This document shows, piece after piece, positions 1 through 6,779 of a DNA stretch of 16,890 nt. The stretch's first letter is position 1; each line of letters opens with the position of its first letter. The stretch lies in contig CAZRQV010000038.1 in the NCBI GenBank assembly GCA_964602445.1, positions 1-16,890 of the forward strand, written 5' to 3'. The notes under the pieces were generated by a model. That model was not told the DNA's origin. It was given only the letters and a program-made list of their open reading frames with translations, and ran no database searches. Position numbers and translations under genes: made by a program. This stretch comes from HGM12587 sp964602445. Its GTDB lineage: Bacteria; Bacillota; Clostridia; Lachnospirales; Lachnospiraceae.

Positions 1-141
1 GCAGCGTGTCACGTGAAGCGATCTTTGACTGACAGCGGATATAAAAATCTGTATGGAAAAATTTGCCAACGATTACTTGACAGTAACGAAGATTTCATAC
101 TTGAAAAACAGGAGTTTCAAAATATCCGGATTATGTTATAA
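1..141 (+). CDS. possible 3' end of an upstream gene, unrecognised
   Basis: The reading frame beginning at base 1 stays open for 46 codons and stops at TAA 139-141. The peptide contains a segment like GYKNLYGKICQRLL and is rich in charged residues, but I do not recognise a family. It is not the helix-hairpin-helix end of UvrC, which precedes hprK in many relatives. The stop codon overlaps the -10 box of the hprK promoter, which is compatible with a gene ending there. An open stretch this short can arise by chance, and the other two forward frames close within 32 bases, so this is a weak call. Confidence 0.2.
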   Translation, partial: AACHVKRSLTDSGYKNLYGKICQRLLDSNEDFILEKQEFQNIRIML

Positions 142-142
142 T
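115..142 (+). promoter_or_regulatory. probable sigma-A promoter of hprK-glcK, extended -10
   Basis: A perfect -10 TATAAT at 137-142 is preceded by TG at 134-135 with one base between, which makes an extended -10 (TGTTATAAT). The -35 is weak: TTTCAA at 115-120 with a 16-base spacer. The TTGACA further upstream, at 77-82, is too far away to pair with this -10. Extended -10 promoters are known to tolerate a poor -35. Transcription would start near 149. Confidence 0.6.
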
Positions 143-148
143 GTACCT

Positions 149-286
149 AAGTGAGCTGGAGCAGGTGCCGTTAATCCAAAGCGGGCAGCGAATGGCGAAC
201 ATGATGGCTTCCGAAATTCGATCCATATGACGAAGTGGATCAGGGATGAAGGAATCGATCAAATGCTATTGGAAAAGGAGAAAGTC
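149..286 (+). other. hprK 5' leader with a small hairpin
   Basis: About 138 bases separate the inferred start of transcription from the hprK start codon. A perfect 6-bp stem, GATCCA at 220-225 with TGGATC at 236-241, has a 10-base loop that contains the in-frame ATG at 227. A weaker pairing is GCCGTT with AATGGC further upstream. A nine-codon reading frame at 201-230 (ATG ATG ... TGA) lacks a ribosome binding site. I recognise no known riboswitch. Confidence 0.3.
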
Positions 287-1225
287 ATGCAGACAGTTGA
301 ATTGACAACCCTTGTGGAAAAATTAAAATTAAAGAATCTGACACCGGAAATCGATATGACGCATATTCTGATCACTTCCCCGGATATTAACCGTCCGGCA
401 TTGCAGATGGCAGGATATTTTGATCATTTTGCATCAGAACGTGTGCAGATTATCGGATATGTAGAATATACGTATCTGAAACATTTGACAAAAGAAGAAC
501 GGATTCCGATTTACGAACGATTTTTATCCAGTGAGATCCCATGTGTTATTTTTTCATCACTGACAGAGCCGGATGATGAATTTATGGAGCTGGCATTAAA
601 ATATCAAAAACCGCTGCTGGCTTCTGAAAAAGGAACTTCTCAGTTTATGGCAGACATTATCCGTGTATTAAGTTCTCTGCTGGCACCATGTATTTCGATT
701 CATGGCGTTTTGGTGGACGTATATGGCGAAGGTGTGCTGATCATGGGGGAAAGCGGGATCGGTAAGAGTGAAGCTGCATTGGAACTGGTGAAACGTGGTC
801 ATCGACTGGTTACAGATGATGTGGTAGAAATGCGTAAGATCGATGATGAAACCTTGATCGGACGTTCTCCGGCAGTGACCAGACATTTTATCGAGCTTCG
901 TGGAATCGGTATCGTGGATGTGAAGGAGCTGTTTGGTGTATCCAGCGTTAAGGAATCCCAGCAGATCGATATGGTCATTCGTCTGGAAGAGTGGGACAAA
1001 GATAAAGAATATGACCGCTTAGGGCTGACAGAAGAGTATACAGAATTTCTGGGATGCAAAGTGGTATGTCATTCCCTTCCGGTCAGACCGGGACGAAATC
1101 TGGCTGTGATCGTAGAAACGGCAGCAGCAAATAACCGTCAGAAGAAACTGGGTTATAATGCAGCACAGGAATTGTACAGAAGAGTACAGGAAAGTATTGA
1201 AGGAAAGGGAAAAGGTACCTTATGA
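287..1225 (+). CDS. hprK: HPr kinase/phosphorylase
   Basis: This is the bifunctional kinase/phosphorylase that phosphorylates Ser46 of HPr (and Crh where present) in response to glycolytic intermediates, ATP and Pi. Through CcpA it drives carbon catabolite repression; the enzyme acts in the cytoplasm as a hexamer. The Walker A loop GESGIGKS lies at about residues 154-161, the signature ELRGIGIVDVKELFG at about 204-218, and the VRPGRN loop at about 267-272; the N-terminal domain covers about 1-130. I chose ATG 287 because AGGAG at 276-280 is 6 bases upstream. It gives 312 aa, the usual family length of about 310. An in-frame ATG at 227 would add 20 atypical residues with no ribosome binding site. 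The stop overlaps the glucokinase start (ATGA), implying translational coupling. No HPr, CcpA or PTS gene is in view. Confidence 0.97.
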   Translation: MQTVELTTLVEKLKLKNLTPEIDMTHILITSPDINRPALQMAGYFDHFASERVQIIGYVEYTYLKHLTKEERIPIYERFLSSEIPCVIFSSLTEPDDEFMELALKYQKPLLASEKGTSQFMADIIRVLSSLLAPCISIHGVLVDVYGEGVLIMGESGIGKSEAALELVKRGHRLVTDDVVEMRKIDDETLIGRSPAVTRHFIELRGIGIVDVKELFGVSSVKESQQIDMVIRLEEWDKDKEYDRLGLTEEYTEFLGCKVVCHSLPVRPGRNLAVIVETAAANNRQKKLGYNAAQELYRRVQESIEGKGKGTL

Positions 1226-2157
1226 TGAAAAAATATGTATTTGGCGTTGATGTAGGCGGTACAACCGTAAAAATGGGACTGTTCACAGTTGCCGGTGAAG
1301 TTTTAGATAAATGGGAGATCAAAACCCATACAGAAAACGGCGGAGAAGCGATTCTTCCGGATATTGCAGCTTCCGTTCTTGAAAAATTAGCAGAAAAAGA
1401 GATCGCAAAAGAAGAAGTTGCAGGAATCGGAATCGGAATTCCGGGACCGATTGATGAAGAGGGAGTGGTTCCTCATACTGCAAATTTAGGCTGGGGATAT
1501 AAAGAAGTGACCAAAGAATTGTCTGATCTGACCGGTCTTGTATGTAAAGGCGGCAATGATGCCAACGTGGCGGCACTTGGAGAAATGTGGAAAGGCGGTG
1601 CAGCCGGATATTCTAACGTGGTAATGGTTACACTGGGAACAGGTGTCGGCGGCGGCATTATCATCGGCGGAAAGATTCTGACCGGTTCCAACGGTGCCGG
1701 TGGAGAAATCGGACATCTTCATGTGGATGATGATATTCCGGGACAGTGCGGCTGTGGAAATCATGGTTGTCTGGAACAGGTTGCTTCTGCGACAGGTATT
1801 ACCAATCTGGCAAATCGTGCATTGGCAGAAAGTGACAAACCATCCGTGCTCCGTGAAGGTGAAGTATCTGCAAAGACCGTATTTGATGCAGTAAAAGCAG
1901 GAGATGAGCTGGCAAAAGAAGTGGCAGAACAGTTTGGAAAATATCTGGGTACGGCTCTTGCAAACATTACTGCAGTGGTAGATCCGCAGGCCATCGTAAT
2001 CGGCGGCGGTGTATCGAAAGCAGGTCCGATCCTTCTGGAATATGTGGAAAAATATTATCAGAAATATTGTTTTAAATCCTGTAGAAATGTAAAATTTGCA
2101 CTGGCAACGCTGGGCAATGACGCAGGAATTTACGGAACTGCAAAATTAGTGATCTAA
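1222..2157 (+). CDS. glcK: ROK-family glucokinase
   Basis: The protein phosphorylates cytoplasmic glucose to glucose-6-phosphate with ATP, covering glucose that enters without PTS phosphorylation, for example from oligosaccharides. In its 311 aa I see the phosphate loop DVGGTTVK (10-17), the catalytic NDAN (112-115, Asp113), the second glycine-rich loop GTGVGGGI (139-146), EIGH (162-165), and the ROK zinc motif CGCGNHGCLE (176-185, Cys176/178/183). It has no N-terminal helix-turn-helix, so it is a kinase and not a ROK repressor. It begins with two ATGs (1222 and 1225); the first overlaps the hprK stop. A purine-rich GGAAAGGGAAAAGG stretch just upstream serves as ribosome binding site. Pairing with hprK is common in Clostridia and places glucose entry beside the glycolytic flux sensor. 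Other ROK sugar kinases are possible, but glucokinase is the best fit. Confidence 0.92.
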   Translation: MMKKYVFGVDVGGTTVKMGLFTVAGEVLDKWEIKTHTENGGEAILPDIAASVLEKLAEKEIAKEEVAGIGIGIPGPIDEEGVVPHTANLGWGYKEVTKELSDLTGLVCKGGNDANVAALGEMWKGGAAGYSNVVMVTLGTGVGGGIIIGGKILTGSNGAGGEIGHLHVDDDIPGQCGCGNHGCLEQVASATGITNLANRALAESDKPSVLREGEVSAKTVFDAVKAGDELAKEVAEQFGKYLGTALANITAVVDPQAIVIGGGVSKAGPILLEYVEKYYQKYCFKSCRNVKFALATLGNDAGIYGTAKLVI

Positions 2158-2181
2158 AAGAAATGATTCGAAAATGATTTT

Positions 2182-2200
2182 TTGCAAAATTTGATTGCAA
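2182..2200. repeat. paired TTGCAA palindromes upstream of the lipoprotein gene
   Basis: TTGCAA occurs at 2182-2187 and again at 2195-2200, 13 bases apart centre to centre. Each copy is its own reverse complement, so the pair is both a direct and an inverted repeat. It overlaps the likely -35 region of the next promoter, which would suit a protein-binding site, but no regulator can be named. In AT-rich DNA it could also be chance. Confidence 0.25.
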
Positions 2201-2218
2201 AAAGTATGGTTATACTAT
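2191..2218 (+). promoter_or_regulatory. possible promoter of the lipoprotein-MBOAT-DHHW operon
   Basis: TTGATT at 2191-2196 can act as -35. The AT-rich stretch 2211-2222 (TATACTATATAT) offers several -10 candidates, TACTAT 2213-2218 having a 16-base spacer. The 105-base gap after glucokinase, with no clear terminator hairpin, is the only sizeable gap before tyrS. Read-through from hprK-glcK cannot be excluded. Confidence 0.35.
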
Positions 2219-2262
2219 ATATATGTGTAGTAACATTAGAATTTAAAAGGAGATTTATATTT

Positions 2263-2838
2263 ATGAAAAAACTGGTTGCTTTGATGCTGATGATGACTCT
2301 TTCCATGGGGCTGACTGCCTGCGGAGGAGAACAGAGTACCGAAACGACAAAAAATGACACAGAAGGAAAGACAGCAGTAGAAATCTTTACCGATGTATGG
2401 GCAGCTTATGGTGAAGAGGAAAAATTTGCATTATCCGGCGGAGACTATGACAATATGGTCAGCGATGCACCAGGAGCAGTGGATGTGACAAAAGCAGATG
2501 CATTAAATACCCTGTTTGGATTTCCGACAGAAAGTGCAGAACTGATCGATGATGCAGCTTCTATGATGCATATGATGAATCAGAATAATTTTACAGCCGC
2601 AGTCTATCATGTGACCAATGCAGAAGATGTACAGGCGGTTGCAGATGCGTTGAAAGAAAACATCATGAACAGACAGTGGATGTGCGGTTTTCCGGATGAT
2701 CTGGTAATTTATTCCGTTGGGGATGATTATGTAACTGCAGCCTTTGGTCTGGAAGAAAATATTGACAGTTTTCAGAGTCATTTAGAAGAAGTATATCAGA
2801 GCAGTGAACTTCTTTATGATGAAGATCTTACTTTTTAA
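2263..2838 (+). CDS. small secreted lipoprotein, DUF4358-like
   Basis: This is a 191-aa lipoprotein. The signal sequence MKKLVALMLMMTLSMGLTAC ends in the lipobox LTAC with lipidated Cys20, followed by a short polar linker and a domain of about 150 residues (FTDVWAAYGEEEKFALSGGDYDNM near the front, PDDLVIYSVGDDYVTAAFG near the end). The domain resembles the DUF4358 family of clostridial lipoproteins, recognised from memory and not confirmed by search; its function is unknown. It has no obvious catalytic motif. The start at 2263 is fixed by AGGAG (2248-2252, 10-base spacer) and by the signal peptide. A longer frame from 2182 would place 27 odd residues ahead of the signal. The stop is 11 bases before the MBOAT start, so the two are probably co-transcribed, which suggests an accessory role outside the membrane in polymer acylation. 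That role is inference. Confidence 0.75.
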   Translation: MKKLVALMLMMTLSMGLTACGGEQSTETTKNDTEGKTAVEIFTDVWAAYGEEEKFALSGGDYDNMVSDAPGAVDVTKADALNTLFGFPTESAELIDDAASMMHMMNQNNFTAAVYHVTNAEDVQAVADALKENIMNRQWMCGFPDDLVIYSVGDDYVTAAFGLEENIDSFQSHLEEVYQSSELLYDEDLTF

Positions 2839-2849
2839 GGAAGGATCTT

Positions 2850-4220
2850 ATGTTATTTTCTAGCATACCATTTTTATATTATTTTTTACCATGTGTTCTG
2901 ATCCTTTATACGATTGTTCCGAACAGATTAAAAAACCTGGCTCTCCTTTTGGTGAGCCTTGTTTTTTATGCCTGGGGCGAGCCGAAATACGTATTTTTAA
3001 TGATTGCGATGATCCTTCTGTGCTATCCGACCGGAAGGCTGATCCAAACCTATGAAGGATGCAAAAAAGGAAGGGCAGTGCTTTGGGGAACGACAGGCAT
3101 CTGTCTGGGAACGCTGGCATTTTTTAAGTTTTCTGATGTGGCATGGCCGATCGGGATCAGTTTCTATACGTTTCAGCTGATCAGTTATCTGGTGGATGTG
3201 TCCCGGGGAACGCCGGCGCAAAAAAGTCTGGTAAATCTGGGAGCCTATGTGACCATGTTTCCCCAGCTGATCGCAGGTCCCATCGTTCGTTATGGGGATA
3301 TTCAGCGGCAGTTAAAAGAGAGAGTCTGCAGCTATGAAAAGACGTTAGATGGAATCTTTCGTTTTTTGATCGGACTTGGGAAGAAGATTCTGATTTCCAA
3401 TGCGTTGGGAGAGCTTTGTGAAATCTTTCAAAGTTCTGACGATCAGGCAGTTCTTTATTTCTGGCTTTATGCAGTCAGCTATACGTTGCAGATCTATTTT
3501 GATTTTTCCGGCTACAGTGATATGGCTATCGGGTTGGGAAAACTCTTTGGGTTTGAATTTATGGAAAATTTCAATTATCCGTATATTTCCAAAAGCATCA
3601 CAGAATTTTGGAGAAGATGGCATATTTCTTTGGGAAGCTGGTTTCGGGATTATGTCTATATTCCGCTGGGCGGAAACCGGGTATCCAGACCGAGATGGTA
3701 TCTGAATCTTCTGGTCGTCTGGTTCCTGACCGGACTTTGGCATGGAGCAGCATGGAATTTTATCGTCTGGGGTCTGATGTTTGCAGTGCTTCTCGTTTTG
3801 GAAAAGCAGTGGAAACTGACTTTTGGAATGAAGACGGAGCAGAAAAAAGAGTCGGTTGTCCAGTCAGTTCTGAAACACGGATATGTCTTATTTTTCGTGA
3901 TTCTGAGTTTTGTGATCTTTCATGCATCGAATCTTGAGGAAGCGATGTTCTATCTTCGTGCCATGTTTGGGGCAGGAGGATTTCCGATGGTAAGTCAGGA
4001 ATGTATTTATTATCTGAAAAGTTATGGAGTACTTTTGACAGCAGCGATGATCGGAGCAACACCGCTGCCAAAACGGCTGGCGGAAAAAGCGGTGCATACC
4101 AAAGTGGGAAATTATGGCTGGAGGGTCTTGCGCCCGGTGGCAGCAATCCTGATTTTTGGGATCTGTACTGCGTATCTGGTGGACAGCTCCTTTAATCCGT
4201 TTTTATATTTTCGATTTTAA
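2850..4220 (+). CDS. MBOAT family O-acyltransferase (AlgI/DltB-like)
   Basis: This polytopic membrane protein (456 aa) of the MBOAT family moves acyl groups, usually acetyl, across the membrane for O-acylation of extracellular polymers. Hallmarks are FPQLIAGPIVRY (137-148), IYFDFSGYSDMAIGLGKLFG (215-234), WRRWHISLGSWFRDYVYIPL (254-273), and LTGLWHGAAWNF (293-304), in which His298 is the invariant catalytic histidine. Many hydrophobic spans cover 6-60, 75-115, 130-150, 200-230, 285-315, 345-360, 390-405 and 430-445. The usual loop between the FFKF segment (91-94) and PIGISFYTFQ (100-109) is almost absent, making this region shorter than in typical AlgI homologues. AAGGAAGG at 2837-2844 precedes the start. 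The neighbouring DHHW protein argues for polysaccharide acetylation rather than D-alanylation, since no dltA/C/D is present. The acyl acceptor is unknown. Confidence 0.9.
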   Translation: MLFSSIPFLYYFLPCVLILYTIVPNRLKNLALLLVSLVFYAWGEPKYVFLMIAMILLCYPTGRLIQTYEGCKKGRAVLWGTTGICLGTLAFFKFSDVAWPIGISFYTFQLISYLVDVSRGTPAQKSLVNLGAYVTMFPQLIAGPIVRYGDIQRQLKERVCSYEKTLDGIFRFLIGLGKKILISNALGELCEIFQSSDDQAVLYFWLYAVSYTLQIYFDFSGYSDMAIGLGKLFGFEFMENFNYPYISKSITEFWRRWHISLGSWFRDYVYIPLGGNRVSRPRWYLNLLVVWFLTGLWHGAAWNFIVWGLMFAVLLVLEKQWKLTFGMKTEQKKESVVQSVLKHGYVLFFVILSFVIFHASNLEEAMFYLRAMFGAGGFPMVSQECIYYLKSYGVLLTAAMIGATPLPKRLAEKAVHTKVGNYGWRVLRPVAAILIFGICTAYLVDSSFNPFLYFRF

Positions 4221-4288
4221 GCCTGCAGACGGTTGTACCGGTCTTTGGCAACATAGAAAAAAGTATGATGAAACAGGGAGCATGGAAT

Positions 4289-5383
4289 ATGAAAAAAGAA
4301 GCAAGAGTGACCGTATGGATCTTAGCGATACTCTTTTTTGGATTTTCGCTCCTTTGCTGGCTGAAACCGGCAGGGGAATATTCGGCTGCGGAACGGCGGA
4401 AATTAGGACAATTTCCGGAACTGACCGTTTCTTCTGTGACAGATGGGACGTTTATGGAACGGTTTGAATCTTATACACTGGATCAGATTCCTTTTCGGGA
4501 TGGTTTCCGGCGTCTGAAAGCATGGGTGTCGGAAAAGGTGTTTCGCAAAGCTGACAACAATGAGATTTATATCGCAGACGGATATGCGGTCAAGATGGAA
4601 TATCCTTTGAAGGAGGAGTCGCTGGATTATGCGGCAGACCGATTTGAGCATCTTTATGAAACTTATCTGAAAGACTCTGCCGATGCCATTTATCTGTCTG
4701 TGATTCCGGATAAAAATTATTTTCTGGCAGAAAAAAGCGGTCATTTGTCCGTGGATTATGAGCGGATTTTTGAAAAAATGCAGCAGCGGATGCCGTATGC
4801 ACAGTATATTGATGTGACAGATACGCTGGAACTTACGGATTATTATACTTCGGATATCCACTGGAGACAGGAAAAACTTGTGGATACTGCAAGAAAAATC
4901 GGCAGCGGTATGGGGATTACACTGGATGCAGAGTATGAGAGGAAAAGGTTGGAACGACCGTTTTACGGCGTTTATTTCGGGCAGTCTGCATTGAACCTTC
5001 CGGGGGAAACCATGGAGTATCTGACCAATGAAATGATGGATCAATGTACGGTCTATCATTATGAGGATGGAACGACAAGCGGGGTATACGATCTGGAAAA
5101 AGCGGAAGGAAACGATCCTTATGAGCTGTTTTTGTCTGGATCCGAGTCTTTGCTGGAACTTGAAAATCCCAATGCGGATACAGACAGGGAGCTGCTTGTT
5201 TTTCGGGATTCTTTTGGAAGCAGCCTGATCCCGCTGCTGGCGGAAGGATATCAAAAGATCACGCTGGCAGATATCCGTTATATCCAAAGTGACCTTCTGG
5301 AACGATGGATTGATTTTGAACACAAAGACGTTCTGTTTTTATACAGTACTTCAGTGCTGATGAATAGTGAAACGCTAAAATAG
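4289..5383 (+). CDS. DHHW/AlgJ-like membrane-anchored protein
   Basis: This 364-aa protein has an N-terminal membrane anchor (about 7-25) and an extracytoplasmic domain of the DHHW family, related to AlgJ/AlgX-type SGNH proteins that work with MBOAT partners to O-acetylate polysaccharides. The family-naming motif appears as TSDIHW, Asp189-Ile190-His191-Trp192, so the first His of DHHW is Ile; the Asp-x-His pair known from AlgX/AlgJ is kept. The likely nucleophile is Ser308 in FRDSFGSS (305-312). The conserved N-terminal part includes ENR-like AERRKLGQFPEL (34-45) and DQIPFRDGFRRLK (65-77). I start at ATG 4289 because AGGGAG (4275-4280) is 8 bases upstream; ATGs at 4265/4268 lack a good site and would delay the anchor. 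The gene lies 68 bases after the MBOAT gene. Its substrate is unknown. Confidence 0.85.
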   Translation: MKKEARVTVWILAILFFGFSLLCWLKPAGEYSAAERRKLGQFPELTVSSVTDGTFMERFESYTLDQIPFRDGFRRLKAWVSEKVFRKADNNEIYIADGYAVKMEYPLKEESLDYAADRFEHLYETYLKDSADAIYLSVIPDKNYFLAEKSGHLSVDYERIFEKMQQRMPYAQYIDVTDTLELTDYYTSDIHWRQEKLVDTARKIGSGMGITLDAEYERKRLERPFYGVYFGQSALNLPGETMEYLTNEMMDQCTVYHYEDGTTSGVYDLEKAEGNDPYELFLSGSESLLELENPNADTDRELLVFRDSFGSSLIPLLAEGYQKITLADIRYIQSDLLERWIDFEHKDVLFLYSTSVLMNSETLK

Positions 5384-5389
5384 AAGAAA

Positions 5390-5450
5390 AACAGCAGGTA
5401 TGACCATGGGAGAAATGCCCGAAAAACTTGACATGACAGGGCTTGCTGTT
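5390..5450 (+). terminator. long-loop hairpin after the DHHW gene, terminator-like or regulatory
   Basis: AACAGCAGG (5390-5398) pairs with CTTGCTGTT (5442-5450) over 9 bp with one G-U pair. The 43-base loop contains a possible inner GGG/CCC stem (5408-5410 with 5418-5420). A T/A-rich tract, ATATATTTGTT, follows. It starts 6 bases after the DHHW stop, so it may end that operon, although the loop is long and the tract is not pure T. The right arm fills the spacer of the tyrS promoter. Confidence 0.4.
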
Positions 5451-5455
5451 ATATA
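5428..5455 (+). promoter_or_regulatory. promoter of tyrS
   Basis: A perfect -35 TTGACA at 5428-5433 is followed by TATATA at 5450-5455 after 16 bases, or by TATATT at 5452-5457 after 18. Transcription would start near 5462, about 36 bases before the ATG. That is too short for a T-box leader, and no AGGGTGGNACCGCG-like T-box sequence is present. Confidence 0.7.
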
Positions 5456-5497
5456 TTTGTTAGATAATGAAATGCGTTTAGAATTGAGGAAAAAACT

Positions 5498-6718
5498 ATG
5501 ACACTTTATGACGAACTGGTTGCCAGAGGACTGATTGCTCAGGTAACAAACGAAGAAGAGATCAAAGAAATGATCAATAACGGTAAAGCCGTTTTCTATA
5601 TTGGATTTGACCCGACAGCGGACAGTCTTCATGTAGGACATTTCATGGCACTGTGCCTGATGAAACGTCTTCAGATGGCAGGAAACAAACCAATCGCACT
5701 GATCGGCGGCGGTACAGCCATGATCGGAGATCCGTCAGGACGTTCCGATATGAGAAGCATGATGACAGTAGAAACGATTCAGCATAACTGTGACTGCTTC
5801 AAAAAACAGATGGAAAGATTCATCGATTTCTCTGATGGAAAAGCATTGATGGTAAACAATGCAGACTGGCTCATGGGATTAAACTATATTGAAGTACTCC
5901 GTGAAGTTGGTGCTCATTTCTCAGTGAACCGTATGCTGACAGCAGAATGCTACAAACAGCGTATGGAAAAAGGTCTGAGCTTCTTAGAATTTAACTATAT
6001 GATCATGCAGAGCTATGATTTCTATATGTTATTCCAGAAATACGGTTGCAACATGCAGTTCGGCGGTGATGACCAGTGGAGCAATATGCTTGGCGGTACA
6101 GAGCTGATCAGAAGAAAACTGCACAAAGATGCACATGCCATGACCATTACACTTCTTCTGAACTCAGAAGGAAAGAAGATGGGTAAAACACAGAAAGGTG
6201 CGGTATGGCTGGATCCAAACAAAACATCACCATTCGAATTTTACCAGTATTGGAGAAACGTAGCAGATGCTGACGTATTAAAATGCATCCGTATGCTGAC
6301 TTTCCTTCCGATGGAAGAAATTGATGCGATGAATGACTGGGAAGGAAGCCAGTTAAACAAAGCAAAAGAAATCCTTGCATACGAGCTGACAAAACTCGTA
6401 CATGGGGAAGAAGAAGCTGTCAAAGCACAGGAAGCTGCAAAAGCACTGTTCTCTACAGGAGATGCAGCAAATATGCCGACCGCAGAAATCACAGCAGATG
6501 ATTTTACAGAAGGAAGTATCGACATTATCTCCCTTCTTCAGAAATCCGGTCTGGTACCTTCCAGAAGTGAAGGAAGACGTGCAGTAGAACAGGGCGGTGT
6601 TTCCGTAGACGGCGAAAAAGTAACTGAGATCGGAAAAGCGTATACTGTGGAAGAAATCGGTGACGGCATCGTATTAAAACGTGGTAAGAAAAATTTCAGA
6701 AAAGTGATTGTAAAATAA
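5498..6718 (+). CDS. tyrS: tyrosyl-tRNA synthetase
   Basis: A class I aminoacyl-tRNA synthetase of 406 aa that charges tRNA-Tyr with tyrosine. The ATP-binding HIGH motif reads HVGH (45-48) in PTADSLHVGHFM. The tyrosine pocket region has GDPSGRSDMR (77-86) and QFGGDDQWSN (187-196). The KMSKS motif is KMGKT (228-232) in GKKMGKTQKGAVWLDP, and an S4 RNA-binding domain fills about 335-406 with SGLVPSRSEGRRAVEQGGVSVDG. Length and motifs match the bacterial TyrS form that carries KFGKT-type loops. GAGGA at 5486-5490 lies 7 bases before ATG 5498. Its own promoter and an intrinsic terminator make it probably monocistronic. The usual Firmicute T-box control is missing here. Codons are biased to AAA, GAA and CGT, as in highly expressed genes. 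Confidence 0.98.
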   Translation: MTLYDELVARGLIAQVTNEEEIKEMINNGKAVFYIGFDPTADSLHVGHFMALCLMKRLQMAGNKPIALIGGGTAMIGDPSGRSDMRSMMTVETIQHNCDCFKKQMERFIDFSDGKALMVNNADWLMGLNYIEVLREVGAHFSVNRMLTAECYKQRMEKGLSFLEFNYMIMQSYDFYMLFQKYGCNMQFGGDDQWSNMLGGTELIRRKLHKDAHAMTITLLLNSEGKKMGKTQKGAVWLDPNKTSPFEFYQYWRNVADADVLKCIRMLTFLPMEEIDAMNDWEGSQLNKAKEILAYELTKLVHGEEEAVKAQEAAKALFSTGDAANMPTAEITADDFTEGSIDIISLLQKSGLVPSRSEGRRAVEQGGVSVDGEKVTEIGKAYTVEEIGDGIVLKRGKKNFRKVIVK

Positions 6719-6730
6719 ACAATTGATCAT

Positions 6731-6758
6731 AAGGGAATGGGAAACCATTCCCTTTTTT
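6731..6758 (+). terminator. intrinsic terminator of tyrS
   Basis: AAGGGAATGG (6731-6740) and CCATTCCCTT (6745-6754) form a perfect 10-bp stem with a GAAA tetraloop, and six T residues (6753-6758) end it. It begins 12 bases after the tyrS stop. The next coding start is only about 20 bases beyond, so the lipid kinase needs read-through or a promoter that I cannot point to. Confidence 0.95.
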
Positions 6759-6779
6759 ACAGAATCCGAGGAAATGAGT

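Noticed and set aside
201..230. Nine-codon upstream frame in the hprK leader as a leader peptide
   Set aside because: It lacks a ribosome binding site and any run of regulatory codons, so it is probably chance.
227..286. Earlier hprK start at ATG 227
   Set aside because: It has no ribosome binding site, sits in a hairpin loop and adds 20 residues beyond the normal family length. ATG 287 has AGGAG at ideal spacing.
4403..5323. 306-codon open frame on the minus strand inside the DHHW gene
   Set aside because: It lies fully antisense to a gene with clear motifs and a good ribosome site. Its product is rich in Ile, Arg, His, Phe and Gln without any recognisable domain, the usual composition of a codon shadow.
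5384..5497. T-box riboswitch for tyrS
   Set aside because: The gap is too short, and neither the specifier stem nor the conserved T-box sequence is present.
6723..6779. Earlier start of the lipid kinase at ATG 6723
   Set aside because: The extra residues would be encoded by the tyrS terminator stem-loop. ATG 6780 has GAGG 8 bases upstream and begins right at the conserved N-terminal strand.
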